DNA of 64,000 nucleotides from Opisthorchis felineus (Eukaryota; Platyhelminthes; Trematoda; Opisthorchiida; Opisthorchiidae), in NCBI GenBank assembly GCA_004794785.1, contig SJOL01006426.1, positions 323,156-387,155 of the forward strand. The letters are read 5' to 3'. The position numbers and the translations under genes are program-made. Under the pieces are notes generated by a model. That model searched no databases and was not told the DNA's origin. It saw only the letters and a list, made by a program, of their open reading frames with translations. Shown one piece after another: positions 1 to 13,163 of this stretch (position 1 is its first letter; every line of letters begins with the position of its first letter).

Positions 1-2036
1 ATGCAACATGGATTTCAGATAAGAATAGCTGCCAGCCGGGTAGGGTGGAATTTTAGCATCCTAGTATTAGTATTCCAAATGAGAACATTGGATGCCTCCA
101 AATGTATCGTAAAAGAGGAAACTCTTAAGGCAGGCCACTGACGAAAAAGTCATTCCACAGAAAAAAATTGGTATGGCTTAGTACCTACTAACAAGTGGGT
201 AAGGGACTTTGTGTGAGTTGATTTACGACTACCAAAAACCTGATATGGTAAAAATGTCAAAATGACTTTGAAACGGCTGGCGTTAAAAGGTAGGTGACCA
301 CGGATAGAATGCTTTCATATCACCTATCATACCCATCAAAATTTTGCGTAATTATAATATCAACCGGAATGCTTCTGGAAGTTTACGTTTAAGTTTACAC
401 ACGATCTGCTCATTAATTTTTGTCCATGTGTCGTGTGTTGTCACTGTTTAACAACTAATTAACGTAAAGAGAAAAATTCTCCCCGATCTTTATTTTCCTT
501 GCCAAGAGGTCTGATTATATTTTGCTTTCGTTAGCAGTATCGTACGAGAAATTTTATTTACAACTTAAGGAGACAAGAGACAAGAGGCAATTGATGATTC
601 GAATTTGTAATCAACTGGTGAGAAAAATTCCGTGATCCAAACACATACTGCTTTGTCTTCGTCCATTAACAATGAGTGCCAAAACGCTGAAGTTATTCCC
701 CTGGGCACTTTTCGCAGTGATTTACGGTCGAAAAGACACAACGATGCTACCAGTGAGGCATGTGTTACGCTTCACTGTTAATCCAAGTAAACAACGAGGA
801 AATAAATAAAGACAGAAGTAAATGAACCTGTTTGAGTGACTAAGACATGCATCCGCTTTTTGGAAATGGTGTTATATCACTGATGTTTTGTCACCGCTGA
901 ACTGCTGTAAGAAGTATGGAGGCATTGCTGTATCAACCAGAATTCCGATTCATATTGGTCTTGGGCAAAATAAGGTGTTTAAAGGTCGCTACTTGTTTCA
1001 TTTTAAACAAAACTGAAGATAATTTGCAACTGAATGTACCGATCTAACCTGGTGTTCTGGTAGGAAATGAATTTGATAAAAACTCCTATAGCCTGTGAAT
1101 CCTATGAGGGCAAAACCGGTAGTGGGATACTGGAAAGATTATCACCAAAATTAAGAATAGCGTTATCTCGGGCCCGTTGAAACTGTTAACACGACCAATT
1201 CAATAAAATTCCTAGCCCAGTGTTAGACTCGTTTTAAAGCTTTAAGAAGCTGATCGGAGAGAAGATTTTAAGGGTTATAGTAGGCAGTATTAAACCGTTC
1301 ACCTTGTTAGAGAAAAGGCTTTGAAAATCGACCCCATCTTTATCAAGCAACAAAACAGGCAATCCCAGATGGCACTGCCTTTCGAGGGAATACTATGCTA
1401 CAAAACCACTCAGAGGTAGTAGAGGGAACTAACTGGGGTTCAATAGTAAATGTTCAGCATTCAGTGGCCAGGGACGGTTGAAAAAATTGGTCTGGATCAT
1501 ATCTCCGATGGTGGATGTCTTTGTGTGTCTCTCAGCAGTACTGTACACCCCTCGTGTCATCAGAAACCGGTTCCAGTTCCTTTGCTTATATACGTTAGGT
1601 TGCCCAACTCCTATCGTTCTGTCCGCATCATTGAGATACCGCAGATTATACTAGCACCGCATGACTCTTGATCCTTGATGATGACCGCTTTAAATCGGAA
1701 AATTAGTGAAAACACGGCAAAGTGATTTATAAAGTTCATAAACCACAAAATCACACGAATACGGTCGATTCCTCCCGACGAAAGCCTGTACTTTTCTCCT
1801 GCCTAACTTTCACTTTTTGACTTTTGGAGCCAGTGGATGGAAGTAAGATTTTCAACCAGTCGCGGGACATGTCAGATAGGACTGTCACCTACGGACCAAA
1901 ATTCACCCGATTCCGTTCACTGGAATGGGATAAAGATGAATAACACCGGGGCCGTCTGGTGGTTGAACAGATCGCCGTTGATCTGTTCGACGAGCTTGGC
2001 AATTAGCTTGCAAACGTTCCGCTTACACTTGCGCAG
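1..2036. other. No gene or repeat recognised
   Basis: Only short open frames occur and stops are frequent on both strands. No splice-bounded frame, repeat or RNA gene was recognised. Confidence 0.6.
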
Positions 2037-2150
2037 ACATCCTCAATGCACAGTTGAGTGGGTCTGGGGACTAGGAATGAAACGTATGCGAGCTAACTGC
2101 CAAGTTCGGTGAGCGGATCAACGGCCATCTGATCAACAACCATTAAACGT
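2037..2150 (+). repeat. Interspersed repeat with GAAAC motif, copy 1
   Basis: This aligns with 49,210-49,330. Shared, in order: AGACAT, a C-rich CTCAA word, GAAACG (2,079-2,084), TGC(G/A)AGC, TGCCAA, TTCGG, CGGATC and CTGATCA with CAACCA. The hairpin before GAAAC is degraded here. It is probably the terminal part of a retroelement, judged by the better copy. Confidence 0.55.
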
Positions 2151-3120
2151 ATCCGTGCTACCAGTATTTCGACACTGTGACCTCATAATTTGGTTGCGGG
2201 ATATATGCCTCTAGGGTGTGATGATGTCCTAAGCTGCCTTTACCCGAAAAAGATTTTAGCAGAGCTGATTCTGCTTACTCTGCTGTGCTCTGCTTAAAAT
2301 AGAGGCACATTCCACATACCCAATTCCGAAAGTAGATTCATGGGGTGTTTTGAAGAACCAAAAACTCTGCAAGAGTCACATCAACTTACTACCACATAAA
2401 AACCCAACTGAGTACGAATAATGAAGACCAATTCACTCAACTTACTCTGTTGCAGATTCTCTTCAGGACATAAACTTATTTCAGAGAAAGTGACAAAAAT
2501 TTCAAGTGTAATCAGATGAATGGAAATGAAATGATATTGACTATGCGCACACGAACCAGCGTGAATTACGAAGCTTCGAAAGCGATGTTGAAGCACTTCT
2601 ATTATGGCTATTGCTACTTGATGTGGGTGTCCATGGGTGAGCCACAAAGTGCAGCTGACTTCACCGCTGTTGCTTAGCTTTATCCAGTTCCGTTGTGATT
2701 CCAGTTAGAAAACATCCGTTGCGTCAGTTGCCGTGCTACATGTCGCCTAGTAAATTGTCTTGTGTAACTGAAACATGACTGGGCACCGTTGAGGAATGAG
2801 GCTTGCGCTGTATGGGGCAGAGTATCCGGCCCTTGAGGCGGTCACCAACAAGACATTGGATAATGAAGGACAAGTTTTTTTTTCACGAAATGTGTCACAG
2901 AGTCTTCTGTGGATGATGAACCTGCAAGAGGAGTGCAGAGCGGGTCCTTTATCTACACTAGGACGATTTGATGGGGAAGGAGTTATCTCCTGTGGCCTGG
3001 TGAGGATTTTGATCGATATCAAATTCCAGACGGGAAAACACTAAGTGTCTCAGTACGGGTGCTCATTGATCAGTAGGGTTGGTGAGCCAGTCGAAGTATA
3101 TTCTATAAAACACCAGGTTC

Positions 3121-3360
3121 CGTCAGGCAAGGATTGAACTTGGGAAGTGGATAAGTAGACTTTCTGGAGTTTTGGGGGTAGGACGTGCTTATGTTGATCT
3201 GCAGGTGCAGGCGCAACAGATCATCCCTCTAATGCGAAACTTAGTGTGAATGGGTGGTGGTGGGTGGCTAGCAGTGGTTTATCGCTGCTCCCACTGAATT
3301 TCAGTGACTCAGGTAGCGTCAGAATGAGCTAACCCACTGCGCAATATCCAAACTAAATGG
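3121..3360 (-). other. Possible tRNA-derived SINE remnant
   Basis: On the minus strand GCGCAGTGGGTTAGCTC (plus about 3,328-3,344) resembles a tRNA A-box region, and AAGTTCAATCC (plus about 3,131-3,141) resembles a B box. The two are about 190 bases apart, far more than in a tRNA, and no cloverleaf can be drawn, so this is at best an interrupted SINE head. Confidence 0.15.
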
Positions 3361-3640
3361 CGAACATCTGGACAGTTTTGGATGATGCCAGGAAATGTTT
3401 GGTTTGTTATCCGCGTGTATTTTACCACCATCACATATCAAAAATGTATCAGCAGAAACGCATTAATTACGCAAAGTATTCGGAGCTTTTAACGTTTGTG
3501 TATTAGAAGTTTGTCAAGAAACCATACTGTCACATTGATTGCATGGAATTATCGACGATAAATGCACAGTGACGACAATTCAGTCACTGTTTTATTCTAA
3601 TGCATCTATACAAATATGAGAAAATATTGAATTTTTTTAT

Positions 3641-3730
3641 TATAAAGTCAAAACAGAGCATAGTGGAATAGGTTGTTGCAATCCGATGTTTCGCTTGCCG
3701 TGGGCGACCTTTCTCAAGTAGTTCTATAAT
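3641..3730 (-). repeat. Retroelement end with GAAAC hairpin, minus strand
   Basis: On the minus strand, CTTGAGAAAGGTCG is followed by CCCACGGCAAGCGAAACATCGG split over a few bases (plus 3,683-3,710), then about 35 bases later an A-rich tail, TAATAAAAAAATTC. The architecture resembles the 31.6-kb piece, which also has GAAAC shortly before an AATAAA-like tail. No coding remains were seen upstream of it. Confidence 0.4.
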
Positions 3731-6514
3731 CAATGGCGCTCAATCTTTTTAACACTCTTCGAGCCGATTTCGGCCGAGAACTCATAAGAAAATATTACTC
3801 TCAATCAAACTCTGAACAGCTTTTTGGAATAATTACAATGTCCTGAAAGCTATATCATGTTCCTCTATCTTGAGGAGTTTGATAGGTTACGTTTTATGGC
3901 GGAAATATCAAATATTTCGTGCCTTGCTATCACAGTTATTCGTTCGCTGCTCGGTGTGTCCTTAGGAACGATTCGTGCTAACGCACTCGGCATACGGAAT
4001 AGTACGACACGCGTTAGATCTTTAATAACGTGCCAAAAATGCTCCTTCTAAGTGCCGTTTCAATCCGTTTTTTTTCAAGATTCAGTTTTTATGATTTACT
4101 GGAATTATTTATGGTGCTTTCTTTGAAAGCTGTTGGACCAGTTAAGAAATGGACGGAGCGACTTTCACATAGACATGACAAGCTTGTTTTCGCCCACCCT
4201 CTAGCTACCCGCACAAAGCCTTCGAGTTTGCATAAGCTCATTCTCCTCTAAAAGCATCCCGGTACTGTGCATGAAATAGGTGGTTCCTGTTTGAACGAAA
4301 CGCAAACGTTTCTTCCCCTATTGCGTAACTTTCGCATCATGGAATTCTTCGAACTCGTCTCCACTTACAAGGCATCTTCCTAGGTTAACACACCTTGAGT
4401 TTCAAAAATGTAGTTTACTTGCACTTTTTGGTTCACTCAAAGCTGTCATTTCTCGCCAATCAGACAATTCATTCATTCTGGGCTGCTGACGACAAGATGT
4501 AAGTATGCAAATGACGTGCGAAAAAATAAGCTGGACGATCGAAACTGTCGCAAAGACAATCTAATTAATTGCAGACAAGTTTTCACAACAATAGAAGGCA
4601 CATTAGGCACCGCTGCCCCAATTCTCTTGCCTCAGGAGGGAGAAAATTGCTGGCGAGGTTAAAATGCGGACTGGTCCGTCGTTATGGTGGCCTACGGCTA
4701 GTGGAACACAAATGAAGAAGTGCGAGGCGTACTGCAGATAAAACCAGTAGGCAAGCTGTGCAAACCACTTTGTTCTTCAGGGAAAGTGAATCTTTTCACT
4801 AGATACTTTAAAGACAAATATTTTGTGATCTCATACGGTACAGATATTTATGGGTGCATGTGCTGTAATTATTCTGTTGCTGCCTGGTTTCACCTGAGTG
4901 TTCGGCCGGACCAAGAGAAAACCAGCTAGAATTATCGACATGTTTTCAAGCGTGAAAGCATAGAAAGCTCATTCACATGTTTTGGCTTAACTTGTCAACG
5001 CCATTCCAAACTATTTATAAGCACACAAGTCCCTAAAAAAGTACGTTTTCTAAAGGCTGTTTATCGATTCTGGGTCCACTGTGATCAACTCTGAGCAAAG
5101 GCCTTTGTGTTTTTATTCTCTGTGTATCTAAACTTGGCAATCACTTATCTGAAAGTTGGAACCCACTAGCTACTGTCTCATCGTTTATGATGTACTAAAG
5201 AGCGAGGTTATGTTTTGTCTCCATGACCAAAGGTTTTCGTACCACGGTCATCTTTGTGGAAAATATGATCAACCGTCAAACCAGCTTATGGTTCACATTT
5301 TTTGTCAAATTGCTTGCACCCAATTAATTGGAGGCCATTCAGCGAGTGACTGGAGTTAAGAACCTTATCATTAAGTGCACCAACTTTGACCAATTAAGTG
5401 AATCGTCCTACTGAGCGATTGCATAGGAATTTACCTAACTTCAAATTTTTGTTTGAATCCTTCGTGTTCACTGAAGGCACAGCTGAACCCAATTCCTCCC
5501 ATTATGAGTTACCTAAATCGCTACCTGACTACAAATTCCTGAAAACCAGGTCTTTCGATCGATACAACCAGATGAGTCACTGGGTCACCGTTCGGATCAA
5601 TGAGCCAACTAGTGACATCACTCAGATTCGACTTTCCGGGCGTGATAAGTAAGGTGAATCAAGCGTATGCCGGGGGATTCATGTTTACTGGCTCACGTTG
5701 CATATTAAATAATTGAGTCTTTAGGCCTGGCACGTCCACGTATACGCACCGCTAATGAGCGCCAGTTAAAGCGAAACTCAAGCTCCGGACGCGGGCAAAC
5801 CGGAAAAATTTAGACAGTGAATAAAGGGGGAGGCTTTTCGAAGGGGAGCAACGCGAATACAAATAAAAAACATTTGAGTGGGAAACTCTTTCTCAGTATA
5901 CCCATCTAGAGCCCCCGTCATTCGATACGTTATCCATGTTATCACTGGTTTCCATGAGTAAATCGGACTACTTTACTAAAAGGCTACCCAGAAGTTTGCT
6001 GAAAATTCGTCTACTGGCCTTCAGCAACCCTGTAAGTAGTGTACTCTCTCATGATTATGTATTCTAAAATATGCTTGAAAATCTCGAATATTGCATCAGC
6101 CGAAATATGCCTCGGCCTATATGCAGCACATCTTGTCGATGAATATCATAAACCTAAGATTCATCTGAAACTAAGTTGAGCCTTCCCTTAATTATAGCTG
6201 AGGAAATGAGACTATTTCACCAACACCAGTAGTTCTATATATGCAGAGCCACAAATTCCGCACCAAATCAGTTTTCACTGCTTTTTCTCAGCAAGAGCCA
6301 GCTGTGGCTGTTCAGCTGTTAAGCTGGTGAAGCCGTAATTCGACAGGATTGATCCGGTCTGGTTGTCAGCTTCCGTATCGTCTGTGACCCAAGAAGAAGT
6401 ATCAGAACGCTCCTGGAGACTCATTTTATTACACAACATTCCTGCTTTTTAATGGTGCACAGAGAATCTATCTGAATACTTTCCTAGTCCTGTGCTGGCT
6501 GTTGGAATTCGCCT
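3731..6514. other. No gene recognised
   Basis: A frame at 5,398-5,652 ends beside a donor-like GATAA|GTAAGG but has no convincing acceptor and no recognisable peptide. Nothing else stands out. Confidence 0.55.
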
Positions 6515-6760
6515 GATTGTTACTGTTTCGGCTGCCGATTGGTTCGTTAGCGGTTTGTACCGCACGGCCGTTGTTCGTTTGCAGTGGTCCTTTGCTGACT
6601 AAAACGAATGGATGGTCCTGGCTTGCGCCGAACTTCGCTTGTGTAGCGTGTGTTGCATGGACAGAATAAATGATGGTGAGCGTCAGTCAGGAGGCATTCT
6701 TTGTGCTTGTCCTATTCATGTTTGTAGCTTTGGTGGAAAGTACTTAACGTAGTGAGTCGC
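6515..6760 (+). other. CpG-richer patch, LTR-like at most
   Basis: The run from GTTTCGGCTGCCG to AACTTCGCTTG (6,523-6,640) is CpG-rich. It is followed by AATAAATGATGG (6,666-6,677) and about 70 bases later TTTGGTGGAAAG (6,730-6,741), the order of an LTR with a polyadenylation signal and a TGGTG-type primer site. The primer-site match is only five bases, and no gag or pol frame follows. Confidence 0.18.
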
Positions 6761-9700
6761 CAGCGGGAGGAAGTCCATAGAATGTCACAAAAGTTAGGAA
6801 GGCGCTTCATGAGGATCCACGCTATTCCGACCAGCTCAGCGTAAAGTTGAGGAAGACTTGAGAAATATCCACAACCTGTGGTCAGTCAAGATGAAGTGGA
6901 TGTGCCCAACTCGATAAGGCGGCCCAACGGTGCTGCATTATTGAGGATCGGACACTTAATCCAACACTCATTAAGTTCATAGATGACAAGATACGGAGTG
7001 ACTCACTCTGAGTAACTTGACTAACTATCGGCGAAGTGTGTTGGCTTCATTTGTGTATGTGGTGTTTCGAAGCCAGCACACCCACCCACATGCACTGCTG
7101 ACAAACTTGAATAAGAGTGGAAGTTCAATCCAGTGATTATCCTTTTTGGTGCCAGAAGACCAAAATGAACTTTTCAGGAAGACTCTCAAACGGTTCAAGC
7201 GTAACGCAACTTGGACTGAGGTCCTGCTAGTCGATGAATTTACTACAAATCAGCTACCAGACTTACGGATGTCTTTTCGGATTGAGTTATGGGAGCCGGT
7301 GAGTACAGAATACTTAATTTTCCAACGGGCTGCCAACCAAAAGTTCTTTCCGGAAAACGGTAGACTTAATTAGCCGTCTCGACGGCGGTATAGCGTACAA
7401 CTCGATGCGAGAAAATGCTCATTCCGGTTTTTCAGCAAATGCACTGAAAACCAGTAGGAAGCTGCTTGATAGGGACAACTTGAACCTGGTTTACGATACG
7501 GATTTCTCTGCTACGTGAAGAAAAATATTCTCAGTACTTCGGAATCCGTTACACAGCATAACTGAATGAAGGTTTGCTTCTGACATTTCTGAACCTTTGA
7601 CAACTCACAGGAACCAAACCTTCTTTCCATTCTCGAGGTGCTCGCCTCTCGGTGGACTATTCCAGTTGCATCATCGTGTCAGCAACTGTATGACCTTGAG
7701 TATAAGTGAACCTATTATGTAGGGAACAGATGATGTTGCCTGGTCAATTATATGACTTGCCGCTAACCTGTCACCGGATCATTATAATATGACCACGAAA
7801 AAATAAGTGCATATCTTCTTTCTAAACAAAAGATTATTGGTCTGACAAACATTGTTAACAACACAAACTAACCACAACTGACTAGTTTCAGCGACAAACT
7901 CGGATAACATAACTAGATTGGAAGTCGGTATAGTGCTTTTCATCTCAGATTGCAATAAATCTATCCAGTGCGAGTTTACGCCAACCGCCTTCGGGAAGCC
8001 TTCAAACTTACGATAGGTCTGGAAATGCGCCCATTTGTGGTTAACACTTGTGACTGTTCGTTAGCCTGGCTAGACGAACAGAATACACATGCACAGCGAA
8101 TCGGGTTGTCAACCCATAGAAAACCATTTGTCACGATTCGACCAACTCTCAATAAACAGAGACAAACGAAGCAAAGGTCTGCACATTAGTTGGCAAACAC
8201 AGGATGGTATTCTCAACAATTTGAACATTTAGCAGAGAACAAATGCAGAAATCCGATTGAGATTTACCTTCAGTATTTTTTCTCGGCCTGGTAGAGTCAG
8301 TGAAAATTAATGGAGCACGGTGCTTATTATTTCGTCTTTCAGGATAACTGTATTACAGTTTTGAATCCGAATTTAAAATAGAAACTCTTCTCGACAGAAT
8401 GATGAGTTCTCTACAAATTGTGTTCAGAATTCAACTACTTTTATTTTAAGATGCAACTATGGCAGCTAGAGGTGTTGACATCTTTGAATCATCATGACCT
8501 ACTGAAATTATGCCTCATATTCTGGTGAATGGAGTGCAATTTTGTCCAGCGTTTTAGTTGAAACTCAAGGACGATGCAGAAAATAAGACGAAATTTAACG
8601 TCTGAGTGGATTTTGCTAGCAGCACTTTTTAGAACGTTGGAATTTTCGCTGCAGTTGTGTACACGAACAGCAGCTCCATCTAAGTCAGATGATTTCTTTT
8701 ACTTCATGAAAGTCTTCGCCTTTTTGTGCGGGATCCTGGTATACCCGTAAAAAGTAAAGGAATCCTAAGATAATTTTGTGGTCACTGTGAGATTGCTGCC
8801 AGACCCGTAGCTACTCTCAAGCCCGTGACTTTTGGTGGTCAGGGATACAACCACCGGAGTGATTCCCCCCAAAATTTTTCTGCTTTACGATGGTTTACTT
8901 CAATGAAGCTTGTAAAGAACCTGATAACTAATACGGTGTAAGATTGAATTTTGGTCCAGATCACACTCAGAGGCCAGTTCAGCAGCAAGGCAGACCGTTA
9001 CCCTAAACTACTGACCGGAAGATCATCTATACAGTCTGGTCAGTTTTAGTATAGACAGTCAACCTTATGTTTGTGAGGTTTTCACCCCAACAAAGCATTA
9101 AGGTTTTAAAGATGATCCACCCGTGCTAGTGAACATATGTTACGAGGTTGCACAGAATGTGTACGTTTACTTCACTTATATAGGAAACGTTTCACATCCA
9201 TAGACTGGTTGCTCACTCCTCAATCATTTGACGTTCTTTACTGAGCAGCCAAATTCGGAGTCATCTCACTAAAAATTGTGAACTCTACTAAAAGACCAGA
9301 AACTTTTATTTCTCAATACTCGTGTACTTCTTTTGATTGATGTTATTGTCACTTCTTTATTACTAAATAATTGTGCCTTCTATTTCGTTGCTATCAGTAA
9401 TTATTATTTGAGTTTGTAGCAGAATAAACTGTGACTAGCTTCCGGTACACGTTCTAACTTGGGATGAAATTCCAACAGATCCTTTTCAGAACAACAGCAG
9501 TTTTAATTCGTCTCTATCCAATGGATACTTAGAGTTAGACGATATCACGGTAAAGTGAACACTAGAAACAGTGACCATCATTCTGGTCGACTTAGTACCT
9601 TGAGTTTTCTGGTGACGCAAGTTTGGTGGTTCCATTAGTTTCTTTTTTTCTGGTGAACGGAGAAGGCGCCATCTCGACTGTCACTAGCCTGAGTGAATTG

Positions 9701-11400
9701 CGTCATGCTTATTTTAACGTCGGTGACGAGCAAGTCTCCTCAGATGTCCAGTTGTAAGGTAAGATAACAGGGCAAGGATGTAACGTTGTTAACTACTGGA
9801 CAGTTAATACAATGTTACGGAGGACCGTCTAATTTTACATCTCAACAGGGCACGAGGTTCCAACTCGAATTTGATATGAAGGATATGATTCTGAGTGGTC
9901 TACCAGACAAAAACAGATGTAAACACTGAGATAAACTGCTAGGAGTTGTAGACTTTCCTTCTACAAGTTGAGGTATCGCTGAATTGGATGGTTATTTGTT
10001 CCAATCCAGAGGAAGTTGTGACGAATCGCCTTGTGTATTCCCGCCATTATAACAGAAGGGTGTGTTGGTAGTGAGGGCCGGTTTGGTAAACAACAGATAA
10101 CAAATAAAGGCATGAACAACGCAATCGGATCAGTGTGCTAAATTTATAACACAAAGCAAAAATTGATATTTTCCGTTTTTGCACTCGTGCTATTGATTAC
10201 TTGAACAGGAACACGTTAGTTTGTTTACTCTCTGGGCGCTCACAGTTTCAAACGAAATGAAAAGCCACATTTGTGGACAACGAAATTACCACTCAGAAAA
10301 AAGTTGAATTAGTTTTGCTACGATGAACTAATAAACCCTCGCATCCCGTCGAGAAGCCGCTGACTGCAAATTGATTGTAAAATGAGGAAGTACCTGACCT
10401 AAACGTTTGATAGTGATTCGAACTCCAAGCTGAAGATTGACTTATGGTCGCATGGGACAAAAACCGAAGTGCAAACACTGTTATCTAATCTACACAGTTG
10501 ATTTGCCTTTGACTCTCTACCTGGCTGGTGCGGTCTTCAGGTTGCGTTAGGGTAAACGTCATGAACGGCAAGGAAATTTTTCAACTCAGATTTTTATCGT
10601 TGAAATATTCATGTTTTAACCAGTTCCACTACGCATCTAAACTCCGAATCCGGCTAGCCGATCTTGATATACGAAACATTTTTTGGCAGACAATAGTTGT
10701 CAGCTGATATTCAACCTGTTTTATGTAGAATGTTTTTCTTGGTATAGCTGAAACTATGGAAAACAAACCTCAACTCTTTTAAAATAACTGTAATTTTGAT
10801 TTTATAAATCCGCACTGGGGATCTTAATGAATGGGACAGATTGCGGGATCGTTCTACACAGTATAACTCTGCGGTTTCAAGCGAGAACCATGTACTGCTT
10901 AAGCAGGAAGCATCAGGAAGCAATCCTGCGAACCCAAGACCATTCAATTCTTCTTTTAGATTCTACTTCTCCAGATTCTAAATGAAAGTGCAAAAACCAC
11001 TTCGGGCAAATGTATTCAGGCATCCCGAGCTCAACCATCTTAAGTTGGACAGCTAAAACGTGTTCCGATAGCTAGCCTGAGTCAAGCTGACAACAAAACC
11101 TCACAGTAGTGCCGGTTTTTTATAGCTTATACAAGAAGCCCCCAAGTTTCAGGTTACAGTTACGTTGTACTACAGCATCACAAATCACAGGACAAACACT
11201 TAAATATAGATGTTTGAACCGGAATATGAGGGTTGAGCGCTGATACTATTGCCTTAATTACTTTTTGACCATATTATCCACAAAATGCTTAAACCTTTTA
11301 CAGAACATTTCTGATCAGACATGGGTATTTTTTATACAGTCTAGCCTGAAAATTATTGAAATTGGGACCCATTCATAAGAACTAAGATCAGCGAAATACA
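6761..11400. other. No gene recognised
   Basis: This is AT-rich, stop-dense DNA. Frames at 7,146-7,373 and 7,968-8,189 have no motif and no good splice sites. Confidence 0.6.
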
Positions 11401-11770
11401 CTCATTTGCATACCAACTGGTTTTGAACGGAAAGTTACCTGGAACCCAACTGAATCTCTCGTTTATCTTAGGCAACTGAATGTTCTGCACCAAGCCGCCT
11501 CATGTTTCAGTTGGTGCGATATTCAGGATATCGCGATACATTGTATAGACGTAATACATTACTCATAACGTTGATGAAAACTCTTCGACAGCCCACGACC
11601 TTCTTGAGGATCATCATGAAGGCGCAGTTCCAGAGTTTCCGTCAACCTTTTATTCCACTTGAACCCAAATTGTATGAAATTAGCTAAATATACTCATTTG
11701 AATATCCGTTTGGTTTCACGGGAGACTCATCTTGAACCCAACTGAATCTCTCGTTTATGATTTTCTTAAG
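11401..11770 (-). repeat. 292-bp-period repeat, one unit plus the start of a second
   Basis: The unit begins at CTCATTTGCATACC (11,401) and its start recurs at 11,693. It shares ACCCAACTGAATCTCTCGTTTA (11,436-11,457, here split by small changes in other copies), the ATATTCAGGATATCGCG stretch and TTGATGAAAAC with the copy at 59.8 kb. The hammerhead-like boxes have been lost: the first reads ATGATGAT and the second is missing from the minus strand near 11,600. It is an old copy. Confidence 0.7.
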
Positions 11771-11945
11771 AAAGATTTATTTGGATGGCCTGTGCGTGCC
11801 CACGTTAGTGATCGCTTGCTTTATTTGGAGTGTTCTATCCGGCAATCACTAGAATGAGTATCTAGCCGGGAAGAAAAACAAATCCATTGATTTCACCTTC
11901 GGAGATGTAACCCTTAACTTCTGATCGACCTGCTTGCTGGTCGTT

Positions 11946-11970
11946 GTTGTAGAGTGGTTGTAGAGTGGTT
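11946..11970. repeat. Short tandem duplication, two 11-bp units
   Basis: GTTGTAGAGTG occurs twice in direct succession, followed by GTTC. It lies downstream of the 292-bp repeat copy and is most simply a replication-slippage duplication. Confidence 0.8.
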
Positions 11971-13008
11971 CAGTTTAGTGGAAATCAGAAAGAAATCGCT
12001 TGTCACCAAAGCACTTCGACTCCACCCTGCTGTCCAGGAGCTACAGTTGCCAGTAAATATGCTGGTTGGAGCAGAGGTGCTTGTCGGGAGCATTCCAGCC
12101 ACAACTCAGATTTCGCCTTACCCTTAGAGGATAGGCTACTTGTGTAACGGTGGGTACTACTGATGAGGCATGCGAGTAGTATGTGTGTTCTCGTAACTTC
12201 GCCTTGATCTAATGGAAGGTGGGATTTATTACGGAATTTGTGGAACTACTTTGCAGTTTTTGCTCGCAATTGTGCGATAGTCAATGAATATCCAGGAGAG
12301 TTCAAGAAGACGCGTTCGAGAAGAAGATGGATATTCCGTTTTTTTTTAAAACATGCAAATGAGAGTTTAACCTTCCTGTCCAATAGTCTGTAACTGTTTA
12401 GTTGGCGTTTTCTAATAAACAACTCCCTCCTTATACTTGTATCATTATCCTCATTCAAATGAAAGATTCTTGCCCTTTTTGTGGAAGATGAGAATTCAGA
12501 AATCTCTCATGAGAGTTGCATGAAGGCTGACATTCCCACTGATCAGCAACACCTACCTTTCAAAGGCTATCATTACTCGGTATATTTTTTATACAATTTA
12601 TTTTCGTCTAATTAGTAATCGTATGCTATTTGCCTAGTTTGCACTGCAGACTGGTCACGCACAAAGATACAAACGCTTTGGGGTCTATAGCAAGCTTTCA
12701 TCCATGAAGATGAACTTTGCATTGAATTAACCTCTTTGATGCGATGTTAAATCTACTGCCGTTTGCCGAAATCCTTTGAAATATATTAAGTAGTCACACT
12801 GTACATCTCCATTAAGATATTGGTGAGGCATTTAAACGCAAAAAGTTTATGGTTGTTATGGCAACGTTTTGTGGTGCATGCTACCAATGCTCCGCCTTTT
12901 TCGAATAGGACCGGACCCAGTCCGCCCGGAAAAGGTGGCATTTTGCTCTTTATAAGTGCTATTTTACGACTTATTTCTTCGAATGAATATTCAAGGCTTA
13001 CACTTCTT

Positions 13009-13163
13009 TCAACTTTGTGCTGTCCCAGGATTATGTCGTAAACCACCCCCTCTACTAGTCTTCGTGTTTCCCGGCCAATATTCCACACAATGTTTTTGCG
13101 AGACAGCTTCGGTTCTCTTTTCACTCATGGTTTTACGGAATACCACTTCCGCCGGCGAAATGA
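13009..13163 (-). other. Weak terminal-exon candidate
   Basis: A clear acceptor, AATTCACTTATTTCAG|, at 13,164 leads into a 51-codon frame starting ISPAEVVFRKTMSEKRTEAV and ending at TGA (13,009-13,011). The acceptor phase matches the donor phase of the candidate at 27.1 kb. A second minus-strand frame, 12,786-13,124, overlaps it; at most one can be real. No family is recognised. Confidence 0.18.

Noticed and set aside
5752..5776. CTAATGAG followed 12 bases later by CGAAAC, hammerhead-like
   Set aside because: The first box has the wrong base at an invariant position, the spacer does not pair, and the flanks match none of the repeat pieces; chance is the simpler reading.
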